Assembly (NCBI RefSeq): GCF_000179615.1
Contig: NZ_AEDD01000007.1
Location: forward strand, 124,001 to 188,000
DNA from: Paenibacillus curdlanolyticus YK9
GTDB taxonomy: Bacteria; Bacillota; Bacilli; Paenibacillales; Paenibacillaceae
DNA: 64,000 bases
Direction of reading: 5' to 3'
The notes below the pieces were generated by a model. The model was not told the DNA's origin. It searched no databases and was given only the letters and a program-made list of their open reading frames with translations. Positions 15,861 through 23,884 of the stretch are shown here, piece by piece; the stretch's first letter is position 1, and the number at the start of each line of letters is the position of its first letter. A program made the position numbers and the translations under genes.

Positions 15861-17618
15861 TTAGCTTTCGCTCGATTCCGACGGCTCAGGCGGCTCGGAT
15901 TTGAGCGGCAGGCGCAGCGTAAAAATGCTTCCCTTGCCCTTCTCGCTACGCAGCGCCAATGATCCTCCAAGCAGCCTCGCCAGCTGCAGACTGATCGATA
16001 GGCCTAGCCCGGTTCCGCCATATTTGCGATTAATGGCACCGTCCTCCTGCTGGAACGCCTCGAAAATCAGCTGCTGCTTCTCATCATCGATGCCGATGCC
16101 TGTATCCTCGACCGCAAGCGTCAGCCATTGCTCCATGACAGCCTCCTGCTTGCGCGGCAGCCTTCTGGACAGCTCGCCCTGCTCAGCGGATAGCGCTTCG
16201 ATCGACTTCGTCGCCATTAGAACCCCTGCAGCTTCCATCGGCTGAGAGCCTGCCACCACGGGCAATGCAACCCCCGCATCTGGCGCATCCGTTCGCTTCT
16301 GCCCCGTGCGGGCAAGCCCGGTCGTCGGAAACGCCGCGAACACGGTTTTGCGAATACGGTTCGTCGTCGACTCGCCATTGCGGGCCGCTACCCCGCCTCC
16401 GGTCCCCGTACGCCCGCGGTAAAGCACGCTCGTCCAATCGCGAAGTCGCCGCTTTCCTGTCGTATTCTCGGGCGCCAGTTCAACGCCGACATGGAGGGTG
16501 ACAGAGCCGCTCTCCGTAAACTTGAATGCGTTGAACAGCAGGTTCCGCATAATCTGATTCACCCGCAGCGCATCGGTATAGAGCGTATCCGGCACGTCCT
16601 CCGCGTATTCCACCAAAAACTCGACGGACTTCTGGTCCGCCATCGGCTGGAACATCGCCTGCATCATTTGGACGAGATCCAGCGGCGAGATCGGCTCGAT
16701 GACGATGTCCATTTTGCCCGCCTCGACCTTCGAAAGGTCAAGAATATCGTTGATAAGCTGCAGCAAATCGTTGCCTGCCGAATGAATGATTTCGCCGTAG
16801 CGCACCTCATCCATGCCGTAGCGTTCATCGTCGTTATCCCGGATCAGCTGGGAGATGAGAAGGATGCTGTTCAGCGGCGTCTTCAGCTCATGCGACATGT
16901 TGGCCAGAAACTCGGACTTATACTTGGAGGCCAGCATCAGCTGACGCGCCTTCTCTTCCAAATCGCGCTTCGCTTCGCGAAGCTCCTTGGTCTGCCGCCG
17001 CAAAATAATATTCATGCCGCGCAGCTCGCCGATCCGCAGCTGCTCCTTGTGGAAGTCGCGAATCATAAAGACGAAAAACCCGCTCAGCAGCGTCGCTAAC
17101 GGCAGCGTAATCGGCGCAACCTCCAGCCAATACACGTCGAATGGAATGACGCCCATAATGGCGATATCAAGCGCATTAAGCACGTTGATCCCAACGACAG
17201 CCAAGCATGCTTTCCAGAAAAACCGCCATTCCACACGCTGCAGATACCAATTAATGAGCGCCGCGAACACGCCGAGCATCGCCATATTCATACAGCCTGC
17301 CCAAGACGCGTCGTTCACGCCATAAAATAATCGTCCGGCCCCTATGCCTGCGCCAATCAGGAGAAACGCGCCCGGCCGAGCGAAGACGAGAATCGCCATA
17401 ATGAGCGGTACGAACCGCAGATCGAACAGCTGCGTGTCGCCGACGCGCAAGCCGAACAGCATCGTCACCCAGCCCGCCAGGACGAACACGAGCATCGAGA
17501 TCGCATATTTGAGCCGCTCCGATACGTTCGGGAACAAATATTTGTAGCCGATATTGAACAGGTAAGCGATCGTAATAAGGACGCTCAGGTTAATGAAAAA
17601 CACTTTTGAAAATGCCAT
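15861..17618 (-). CDS. 5TM (LytS-type) sensor histidine kinase with a long insert in the ATPase domain
   Basis: 585 residues. The first 190 hold six hydrophobic helices with NxR-type motifs (FDLRFVPLIMAILVFARPGA, GAGIGAGRLFYG) of the 5TMR-LYT receptor domain. A coiled coil follows, then HisKA with FLANMSHELKTPLNS (phospho-acceptor His near 243) and HATPase_c with N-box QIMRNLLFNAFKF, G1 EDTGIGI (about 504) and G2 GGTGLGLS. Between N-box and G1 there is an extra segment of about 118 residues (381-498), rich in R, G, T and A and probably disordered. The frame is intact across it. The last 15 residues are P/E/S. No adjacent regulator gene, so an orphan kinase. ATG follows AGAGGGGGA. Confidence 0.9.
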   Translation of the reverse strand: MAFSKVFFINLSVLITIAYLFNIGYKYLFPNVSERLKYAISMLVFVLAGWVTMLFGLRVGDTQLFDLRFVPLIMAILVFARPGAFLLIGAGIGAGRLFYGVNDASWAGCMNMAMLGVFAALINWYLQRVEWRFFWKACLAVVGINVLNALDIAIMGVIPFDVYWLEVAPITLPLATLLSGFFVFMIRDFHKEQLRIGELRGMNIILRRQTKELREAKRDLEEKARQLMLASKYKSEFLANMSHELKTPLNSILLISQLIRDNDDERYGMDEVRYGEIIHSAGNDLLQLINDILDLSKVEAGKMDIVIEPISPLDLVQMMQAMFQPMADQKSVEFLVEYAEDVPDTLYTDALRVNQIMRNLLFNAFKFTESGSVTLHVGVELAPENTTGKRRLRDWTSVLYRGRTGTGGGVAARNGESTTNRIRKTVFAAFPTTGLARTGQKRTDAPDAGVALPVVAGSQPMEAAGVLMATKSIEALSAEQGELSRRLPRKQEAVMEQWLTLAVEDTGIGIDDEKQQLIFEAFQQEDGAINRKYGGTGLGLSISLQLARLLGGSLALRSEKGKGSIFTLRLPLKSEPPEPSESSES

Positions 17619-17724
17619 TCAAATCCCCCTCTAGTCCTTATTGTACACGATCAAGCGAATCGAATCACCGCCGGGCGATCGCCCGCATACGATAGGGCAA
17701 CAGCATACGGGGAGGAGATCGCCC

Positions 17725-18102
17725 ATGGAAAAGCTAGATAAGCACGATAAACATATGAAAATCGAGAAGGTCGAAAAAGTCGATAAATACGAGAAACTGG
17801 AAGCGCCCCATAAGCAAGTAGCCATTCACGATCACCAGAAGGTCATCTACAAGGCAGATGCGAACCACGCCAAGCACGTACGAGACATTCGGAGCAAACT
17901 CAATCCCGTCTGCGGCAGCTATATGCATCGTCACGTTTGCGTTGAGACGGTCGACGGCCACAAGTATACAGGCGTCATCGTACACGTCGACGAGCGCTGC
18001 CTTTATCTGCAATGCGCTTGGCAGGATCCGCGCGGATTCATGCCCTTCAATGCCGTGCTGCCGCTCGTTCTGTTCGAGCTGCTCGTTATCGCGCTGCTGT
18101 GA
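17725..18102 (+). CDS. Small protein with charged N-terminus and compact C-terminal domain, unknown
   Basis: 125 residues from ATG 17725 after GGGGAGGAG; the frame extends upstream to 17641 without a site. The first 40 residues repeat K-x-[ED]-K units (KLDKHDKHMKIEKVEKVDK), a highly charged, probably helical or disordered stretch. Residues about 60-105 (NPVCGSYMHRHVCVETVDGH, TGVIVHVDERCLYLQ) look like a small Sm-like beta domain seen in several uncharacterised, sporulation-linked Bacillales proteins. The last 20 residues are hydrophobic (VLPLVLFELLVIALL). Function unknown. Confidence 0.65.
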   Translation: MEKLDKHDKHMKIEKVEKVDKYEKLEAPHKQVAIHDHQKVIYKADANHAKHVRDIRSKLNPVCGSYMHRHVCVETVDGHKYTGVIVHVDERCLYLQCAWQDPRGFMPFNAVLPLVLFELLVIALL

Positions 18103-18130
18103 GCGAATGGCGGAATCCTTCATAAAGAAG

Positions 18131-18166
18131 AGGCTGAATCCGAAGAATCGGATTCGGCCTTTTTTA
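18131..18166 (+). terminator. Rho-independent terminator
   Basis: GGCTGAATCCG and CGGATTCGGCC pair around AAGAAT and are followed by TTTTTT. It ends the 17725-18102 gene. Confidence 0.85.
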
Positions 18167-18268
18167 TGTAATGCTGCACGCAACATGATGTCTTGACAGA
18201 CCCTTCTATTTCATCCAGTATCATTAATGACAAAATAGGTTTTAACACGAATTCATGGAGGGGTACCA

Positions 18269-18901
18269 ATGTCGCCAAAGACGGTAACATTCGAAGAATT
18301 GAAAGGCGAGCTTCAAACTGGAGATATCTTTTTTGCAAGCGGTATCGGGGCAGGCAGCCAGCGAATCGAGAAGCTGGAGCATTGCGAATGGTCCCATGTC
18401 GCCATGATCGTACGCACGCCGGACGATCAGCTGCTGCTGTGGGAATCCACGTCGCTCGACAATCTGGAGGATGTGCGCTTCCATGACCAAAAGCCCGGCC
18501 CGCAGCTGGTGCGCCTCGTTGATCGGCTCTCGACAGACGTCAGCTGCAAATACGATGGGAAGTTTGCGATCCGCCGCTTGAACGTCGATCGAACGCCTCA
18601 GATGCTGGAGAAGCTCAATTCGTTCATGGAACAGGTTTATGAAGCGACGTTCCCAAGCCATCTTCACATGTATCTCGAGGTGCTGGAAGGCAAGCTAGGC
18701 ATCCGCACATCGTTCCAAGATTTTTTCTGCAGCAAGCTGCTAGCCGAAACCTATATTCAGCTTGGCCTGCTGCCCGATCATCCGGTTGCGAACAGCTACG
18801 AGCCGGCCAGCTTCACATCAAGCCATCACCTCCCGCTTCTGCTGCATGCGACGCTGGATGATGAAGTGCTCATCGACATTGCTTCTATTCCGGTCTCATG
18901 A
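18269..18901 (+). CDS. YiiX-like permuted papain-fold (NlpC/P60 superfamily) protein
   Basis: 210 residues; ATG 18269 follows GGAGGGG. The start GDIFFASG and the motif CEWSHVAMIVR carry the catalytic His of the circularly permuted NlpC/P60 group, and FFCSKLLAETYIQLGLLP near residue 155 carries the catalytic Cys and following helix. Members cleave amide or acyl bonds; known cases act on cell wall peptides, lipids or protein modifications. No signal peptide, so it acts in the cytoplasm or at the inner membrane face. Its TGA overlaps the ATG of the giant kinase gene (ATGA), which ties it to that signalling operon. Confidence 0.8.
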   Translation: MSPKTVTFEELKGELQTGDIFFASGIGAGSQRIEKLEHCEWSHVAMIVRTPDDQLLLWESTSLDNLEDVRFHDQKPGPQLVRLVDRLSTDVSCKYDGKFAIRRLNVDRTPQMLEKLNSFMEQVYEATFPSHLHMYLEVLEGKLGIRTSFQDFFCSKLLAETYIQLGLLPDHPVANSYEPASFTSSHHLPLLLHATLDDEVLIDIASIPVS

Positions 18902-21900
18902 TCCGTATTGTCGTTTCCTTCTTTCTCCTGTTGACCCTGGGCGTAAGCAGCTTGTCGCTTGCGCCCGGCGATGCGACAGCTGCGCAGCCGAACGATGGCT
19001 CGCCAGCCATAATTGACGGCAGTATCGATTTAGCGGATTGGGACGCTTCTGAGGATGGGCCGATTAAGCTGGATGGCCGTTGGTCCTTCTACTGGCAGCA
19101 ATTGCTGACCCCATCGGACTGGAGTGGCGTCAATGTACCTTCAGGCGGCAGCTACATGCAGGTGCCAAGCTTTTGGACGAAAAGCTCGGCAAGCGCGCCC
19201 GGTCGCTCCGCCACCGGCTACGCCACTTATCGGCTGCACGTAACATCCATCCGCAATGAGGAGCTGCTTGCGATCAAATTGCGCAATATCTACTCCTCCT
19301 GCTCCGTATGGGTCAATGACAAACTCGTGTACACCGCCGGGAAGCCGGGCGTGAATGCAGCGTCAACAACCGCCCGGTACAGCCCCTCCGCCGTTATTCC
19401 GATCGATGTGAAAAACGGGACGCTTGATATTGTCATTCAAACCGCCAATTTCACTTATCCCCGAGGGGGCATCAACAATACGCTGCTGCTTGGCACCGCC
19501 GATCAGCTGATCGCATCGCGATCAAGCGAGCTCGTACAGGACTTTATCCAATTCGGAGCGCTTGGCATGATGGCGGTCTATCATCTGTTCCTGTTTGCCC
19601 TGCGGCGAAACGATCGGACGACGCTTAATTTCGCGATCTTCTGCTTATGCATGGCCGTACGCGCTTTACTGGTCAATTCGCGATATATTCTCGATGTATT
19701 CCCGGGCATGTCATTCGAGTTATTCGCGAAGCTGTCCTATCTGACCGTTTATGCCGGCTTCTATTTCTTGGTTGCCTACGTACACGAGCTGTTCCCAACC
19801 CTCTTCTCTTCGTTTGTGCGCAAAGGCTACGGGCTGTTCACGCTGCTGCTCATTGCCTCCGTGCTTGTTTTGAATGTCCAAGGCTATGACCACCTGCTGA
19901 TTCCATTCGAAATTCTGACAGCTGCCGCGGTGCTTTATTCGGCTTTCATCGCCGTCCGCGCCGCCAAGCAGCGGCAATCAGGTGCCCTCCTGCTGATCGG
20001 CGGCTTCATGGTCATTTTCGCCACCGGCGTAAGCGACGCATTCATGCGCAAAGCCGGGCATTTTCCTGCGCTACTGTCAACGGGCGTTCTGCTTTTCGCA
20101 TTTTTGCAATCCTTATTGCTATCGATGAAATTTTCCAAAGCATTCCGTCAGGTCGAACAGCTCTCCGAGCGGCTGCTCTCGCTGGACAAGCTGAAGGATG
20201 AGTTCCTTGCCCGCACCTCGCATGAGCTTCGCACTCCGCTGCACGGCATCATCGGGCTCACGGAATCGCTGCTGGACGGACCTGCCGGCAGTCGGCTTTC
20301 GGCTGAAGAAAACGGGCATCTCCAGCTAATACGATCCAGCGGGCAGCGGCTCGCCCATCTGGTGAACGATATTTTGGATTTCTCCAAGCTGCGGAATCGG
20401 GAAATTCAACTCCACCCCGTGACGATTAATGTCCATCAAATCGTAGAGCTCGTCCTGCACCTGCTCCGGCCACTGGCTGAAGGCAAGGGGCTTCTGCTCA
20501 TTAATGAGGTGCCGCCCGCTCTGCAGGTGCGCGCAGACGAGAATCGGCTCCATCAGATGCTGCATAATCTCGTCGGCAATGCAACCAAATTCACGCTGCA
20601 AGGGCATGTCGTCATTTCCGCCCGCAAGCAAGCGCGTCAAATCACGATCAACATCAAAGACACTGGAATCGGAATCGCTCAAGAAAGCCTTGGGGTCATC
20701 TTCGAGTCATTCGAGCAGCTCGATCCGACGACGAATAGCCGCTTCGGCGGGACAGGCATCGGCCTCTCTATCACGAAGAAGCTCGTTGAGCTGCACGGCG
20801 GCCGCATATGGGCTGAATCCACGCCGGGATTAGGCTCATCCTTCTCGTTCACCCTTCCTGAGGCAAGCGAGGAAACCGATGGATTCATGGCAAGCGTAGG
20901 CTATATCGCAAGAATAAGCGCCAATACGGAGACGGCTCCTCTGGCGTCTGGTTCCCTGCAATCGTCCTTTGCCCTTCAATCGGAGCACGAAAGCCCTGAT
21001 CACAACAACGACATGAAAACGGGATCCGTCGTCCCGATGGCGCAAGGCGGAGCGCTGCCGTTCGACTCGAAAAGGACGAGCGGCGAACGTCCTGCGGCGC
21101 TGATCGTGGACGACGATCCGGTCAACCTCTCCGTGCTTGCGCAATACCTTGGCAGCGGCTACGACATTCGCATGACGAGCAGCGGGCACGAGGCGATCGG
21201 CTGGATTCAAGCTGGCTTTAAGCCCGAAATCGCGCTGCTCGATGTCATGATGCCCGTCGTGTCCGGTTTCGAAATTTGCAATGAAATCCGGCAGCTGTAT
21301 AACTCAGGAGAAGTGCCTGTACTATTCCTGACTGCCGTCAACCAAACAAATGACTTGCTCACCGCGTACCGCCATGGCGCTAATGATTATATGATCAAAC
21401 CGATCGGCAAGCAGGAGCTGCTGGCAAGGCTTACGCTGCATCTGCAGATTGCGCGCTGGAACGCCTCACTAGAGCAGGAAATCGCAGTGAGAATGCTTGC
21501 GCTTGAGCAGACCATGGAGCAGCGTGCCCAAGTGATGTCGGATTTGTCTGTGCTGGAGGAGCGCAACCGAATAGCGCGCGACATTCACGACCACGTCGGG
21601 CATATGCTCACCGCCAGCATCGTCCAGCTGGAGGCTTCGATGACGCTATTCGATCATGAACCAACACTCGCAGCGGAACGATTAACGCTCGTTGCGGATC
21701 TGATGCGCCGCGGATTGCAGGAAATGCGCCGTTCTGTCCGCATGCTCACGGATGCGACGGAAGATACGGTTCGGCTGGAAGCCTCATTGGAGAAGTTTAT
21801 CGCCGAGGCGACCCGCTATGCAGGCATCACGATTGACCATCGGATCGAGCCGCTATCCGCGCGATTGCATCCCGAGCAGGAGAAGCTCGTATACCGCGTG

Positions 21901-22164
21901 CTGCAGGAGGGCATCACGAATGGGATTCGCCACGGCGATAGCCGGGACTTCCAATTCGAGCTGGTTGAACGAGAGCAAGGCTTAGTCGTCAAGCTGTTCA
22001 ACAGCGGGGCCCCCTATTCTTCTCCTATCCTCGGCTTTGGTTTGGCATCAATGAAGGAGGCCGCAGAGCGTTGGGGCGGACATTTTCACATTGGCGCAGT
22101 CGAAGGACAAGGCTGCCTGCTCGAAATCCTATTCCCCCTCCAAAGGAGTGATAAGCTTGCCTGA
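18898..22164 (+). CDS. 7TMR-DISM hybrid sensor with two histidine kinase modules and a receiver
   Basis: 1088 residues. A signal peptide (about 1-28) leads into an extracytoplasmic beta-sandwich of the 7TMR-DISMED2 type (about 40-195, YATYRLHV and IYSSCSVWVNDKLVYTAGK), then seven membrane helices (about 210-400). Next come HisKA (FLARTSHELRTPLHGIIG), HATPase_c (MLHNLVGNATKFT, DTGIGIA, FGGTGIGLS) and a receiver domain (IVDDDPVNLSVLAQYL, phospho-Asp in ALLDVMMP, Lys in YMIKPIG). After the receiver a second kinase of the NarL-sensor type follows: ERNRIARDIHDHVGHML as HisKA_3 and a short HATPase ending with FGLASMKEAAERWGG. Starts inside the upstream peptidase gene (ATGA) and overlaps the regulator gene by 8 bases. 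Confidence 0.9.
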   Translation: MIRIVVSFFLLLTLGVSSLSLAPGDATAAQPNDGSPAIIDGSIDLADWDASEDGPIKLDGRWSFYWQQLLTPSDWSGVNVPSGGSYMQVPSFWTKSSASAPGRSATGYATYRLHVTSIRNEELLAIKLRNIYSSCSVWVNDKLVYTAGKPGVNAASTTARYSPSAVIPIDVKNGTLDIVIQTANFTYPRGGINNTLLLGTADQLIASRSSELVQDFIQFGALGMMAVYHLFLFALRRNDRTTLNFAIFCLCMAVRALLVNSRYILDVFPGMSFELFAKLSYLTVYAGFYFLVAYVHELFPTLFSSFVRKGYGLFTLLLIASVLVLNVQGYDHLLIPFEILTAAAVLYSAFIAVRAAKQRQSGALLLIGGFMVIFATGVSDAFMRKAGHFPALLSTGVLLFAFLQSLLLSMKFSKAFRQVEQLSERLLSLDKLKDEFLARTSHELRTPLHGIIGLTESLLDGPAGSRLSAEENGHLQLIRSSGQRLAHLVNDILDFSKLRNREIQLHPVTINVHQIVELVLHLLRPLAEGKGLLLINEVPPALQVRADENRLHQMLHNLVGNATKFTLQGHVVISARKQARQITINIKDTGIGIAQESLGVIFESFEQLDPTTNSRFGGTGIGLSITKKLVELHGGRIWAESTPGLGSSFSFTLPEASEETDGFMASVGYIARISANTETAPLASGSLQSSFALQSEHESPDHNNDMKTGSVVPMAQGGALPFDSKRTSGERPAALIVDDDPVNLSVLAQYLGSGYDIRMTSSGHEAIGWIQAGFKPEIALLDVMMPVVSGFEICNEIRQLYNSGEVPVLFLTAVNQTNDLLTAYRHGANDYMIKPIGKQELLARLTLHLQIARWNASLEQEIAVRMLALEQTMEQRAQVMSDLSVLEERNRIARDIHDHVGHMLTASIVQLEASMTLFDHEPTLAAERLTLVADLMRRGLQEMRRSVRMLTDATEDTVRLEASLEKFIAEATRYAGITIDHRIEPLSARLHPEQEKLVYRVLQEGITNGIRHGDSRDFQFELVEREQGLVVKLFNSGAPYSSPILGFGLASMKEAAERWGGHFHIGAVEGQGCLLEILFPLQRSDKLA

Positions 22165-22810
22165 CCCTAACATCGCCATTGTGATCGTAGAGGATCAGAC
22201 CCTTGTGCGAGATGGAATCGAGATCATCGTCAATCTTCAGCCTGATATGCAGGTCGTCGGCACAGCGAACAATGGACAGGAAGGCTACGAGCTGGTCGGC
22301 CGCCTCCGGCCGCACATCGTCCTCATGGACATCGAAATGCCCATTATGAACGGCATCATTAGCACGCAGCGCATAAAGGCGGATTATCCCGATACTATCA
22401 TTTTGCTGCTGACAACCTTCTCTGATGAGCATTACGTTGTCGAAGGGCTCGCCGGGGGCGCAAGCGGCATTCTGCTCAAAGACTTCACAGCAAACAAGCT
22501 GACAGGGGCCCTTCGCGAGGCAATGCGGGGCGAACTCCTGCTCCCTGCATCCATTGCGGCAAAGCTTGCCATGCGACTTCGCTCGGTCACGAGCCCTACC
22601 TTCGCTGGCGCAGACTTTGCCCTGACGCCGCGAGAGATCGAAATCGCCACGCTGCTCATCGCCTACAAGAACAACCGTGAAATTGCCGAGGCGTTGTTCA
22701 TCACCGAAGGCACCGTCAAAAACTACATCAGCGTCATCTATGAAAAGGTCGGCATGAACGACCGCGCCAAAGTCATCGCTAGGCTTAAGGGTATGCTGGA
22801 GCATGGCTAG
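22157..22810 (+). CDS. NarL/LuxR-family response regulator
   Basis: 217 residues from TTG 22157, eight bases after AAAGGAG, inside the end of the kinase gene. The receiver domain has IVEDQTLVRDGIEIIV with the acidic pocket, phospho-Asp in VLMDIEMPIMNG, Thr in LLTTF and Lys in GILLKDF. The C-terminal LuxR helix-turn-helix begins LTPREIEIATLL and contains NREIAEALFITEGTVKNYIS. It is the expected partner of the HisKA_3 module at the end of the upstream hybrid kinase and likely binds promoters as a dimer. A terminator follows at 22918-22951. Confidence 0.93.
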   Translation: MPDPNIAIVIVEDQTLVRDGIEIIVNLQPDMQVVGTANNGQEGYELVGRLRPHIVLMDIEMPIMNGIISTQRIKADYPDTIILLLTTFSDEHYVVEGLAGGASGILLKDFTANKLTGALREAMRGELLLPASIAAKLAMRLRSVTSPTFAGADFALTPREIEIATLLIAYKNNREIAEALFITEGTVKNYISVIYEKVGMNDRAKVIARLKGMLEHG

Positions 22811-22845
22811 GTAGAAGCGGAGGGCTGGCTAGATTAGGCCGGCAT

Positions 22846-22880
22846 GGAGTCCTCTAGCCAGCCGCTGGCTAGAGGACTCC
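22846..22880. repeat. Perfect 16-bp inverted repeat
   Basis: GGAGTCCTCTAGCCAG (22846-22861) is followed by three bases and its exact reverse complement (22865-22880). It stands 35 bases after the regulator stop and before the terminator, so it will fold in the 3' end of that transcript. Confidence 0.8.
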
Positions 22881-22917
22881 GCTGCATAGACGCTGAGAGC
22901 CCGCCTATAAACCGCAG

Positions 22918-22951
22918 GCCACACAGGTTGCAACGCCTGTGTGGCTTTTTT
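22918..22951 (+). terminator. Terminator of the peptidase-kinase-regulator operon
   Basis: GCCACACAGG (22918-22927) and CCTGTGTGGC (22936-22945) form a 10-bp stem followed by six T. Confidence 0.9.
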
Positions 22952-22989
22952 GTGCGCCCATTGCCCTTATGGGGAAAGGCGGATATTTC

Positions 22990-23601
22990 TTCCCTATCCA
23001 CTCATCAGGCCCTCGTTTGCTATGATAGGGAAGATCGTTATTCCCTATTCACTCACCCAGCCCTCGTTTGCCCCAATAGGGAAGATCTTTGTTCCCTATT
23101 CACTCATCCGGCCATCGTTTGCTCCAATAGGGAAGATATTTATTCCCTATTCACTCACCCAGCCCTCGTTGGCTCCGATAGGGAATATCGTTATTCCCTA
23201 TTCACTCACCCAGCCCTCGTTGGCTCCAATAGGGAAGATCGTTATTCCCTATTCGCTCACCCAGCCCTCGTTGGCTCCGATAGGGAATATCGTTATTCCC
23301 TATTCACTCACCCAGCCCTCGTTGGCTCCGATAGGGAATATCGTTATTCCCTATTCACTCATCAGGCCCTCGTTTGCTCCGATAGGGAAGATTTTTGTTC
23401 CCTATTCGCTCACCGGGCACTCTTTTGCCCCGATAGGGAATATCGTTGTTCCCTATTCACTCACCCAGCACTCGTTGGCTCCAATAGGGCAGATATTTCT
23501 TCCCTATTCACTCACCCAGCCCTCGTTGGCTCCGATAGGGAATATCGTTATTCCCTATTCACTCATCCGGCCCTCGTTTGCTCCGATAGGGAAGATTTTT
23601 G
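22990..23601. repeat. Tandem array, 12 units of exactly 51 bp, each with nested palindromes
   Basis: TTCCCTAT begins at 22990 and then every 51 bases to 23551, twelve times without a single insertion or deletion. Each unit is TTCCCTAT, about 27 bases (around CACCCAGCCCTCGTTGG), ATAGGGAA, then 8 bases. So every ATAGGGAA can pair with the TTCCCTAT after it (8-base loop) or before it (27-base loop). Units fall into two sequence types: ...CAGCCCTCGTTGG... and ...C[CA]GGCCCTCGTTTG.... Two plus-strand frames stay open because 51 is a multiple of three, with a 17-residue periodic product (about IPYSLTQPSLAPIGNIV), but no ribosome binding site leads into them. It lies after a terminator and about 280 bases before a two-gene cassette. 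Confidence 0.9.
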
Positions 23602-23604
23602 CCT

Positions 23605-23662
23605 TTGTCCCCGGATTCAGACCGCTTAACGGTCTTACACAACCCGATGAATCCGGGGACAA
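23605..23662. repeat. Long inverted repeat with a nested hairpin, end of the array
   Basis: TTGTCCCCGGATTCA (23605-23619) pairs with TGAATCCGGGGACAA (23648-23662) over 15 bases. Inside, GACCG-CTTAA-CGGTC (23620-23634) forms a second small hairpin. It starts 3 bases after the last 51-bp unit. The following 23663-23875 stretch shows no gene or repeat. Confidence 0.75.
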
Positions 23663-23884
23663 CAGCGATCGGAAGGAACATTCGCCCTGCGCAGTGGTCG
23701 CCCAACAGTAGCATGCCAACCGCATCCCCCAACCGCCGCACCATTACCCCAGTCATCCCCTCGTCATATGACATACTGCTTACTCCAGTCACTTATCCGC
23801 TCCCGTATAGCCGCTTATGATTGTGATGTAGCAAACAAGCAGACGACAACCCAAATACAAACCGATTTCTGAGGAGGAATTACA

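Noticed and set aside
18184-18230. Sigma-A promoter for the peptidase-kinase operon
   Set aside because: TTGACA is present but the nearest -10-like box (TATCAT) is 20 bases away and a 17-18 spacing gives no match.
22990-23601. CRISPR array
   Set aside because: The 51-bp units repeat as wholes; there are no unique spacers between conserved repeats, no leader and no cas genes in the window.
22844-23711. Two overlapping plus-strand frames (261 and 256 residues) through the repeat array as proteins
   Set aside because: They are open only because the unit is 51 bases long and lacks stops in two frames; no ribosome binding site precedes them and substitutions change residues freely.
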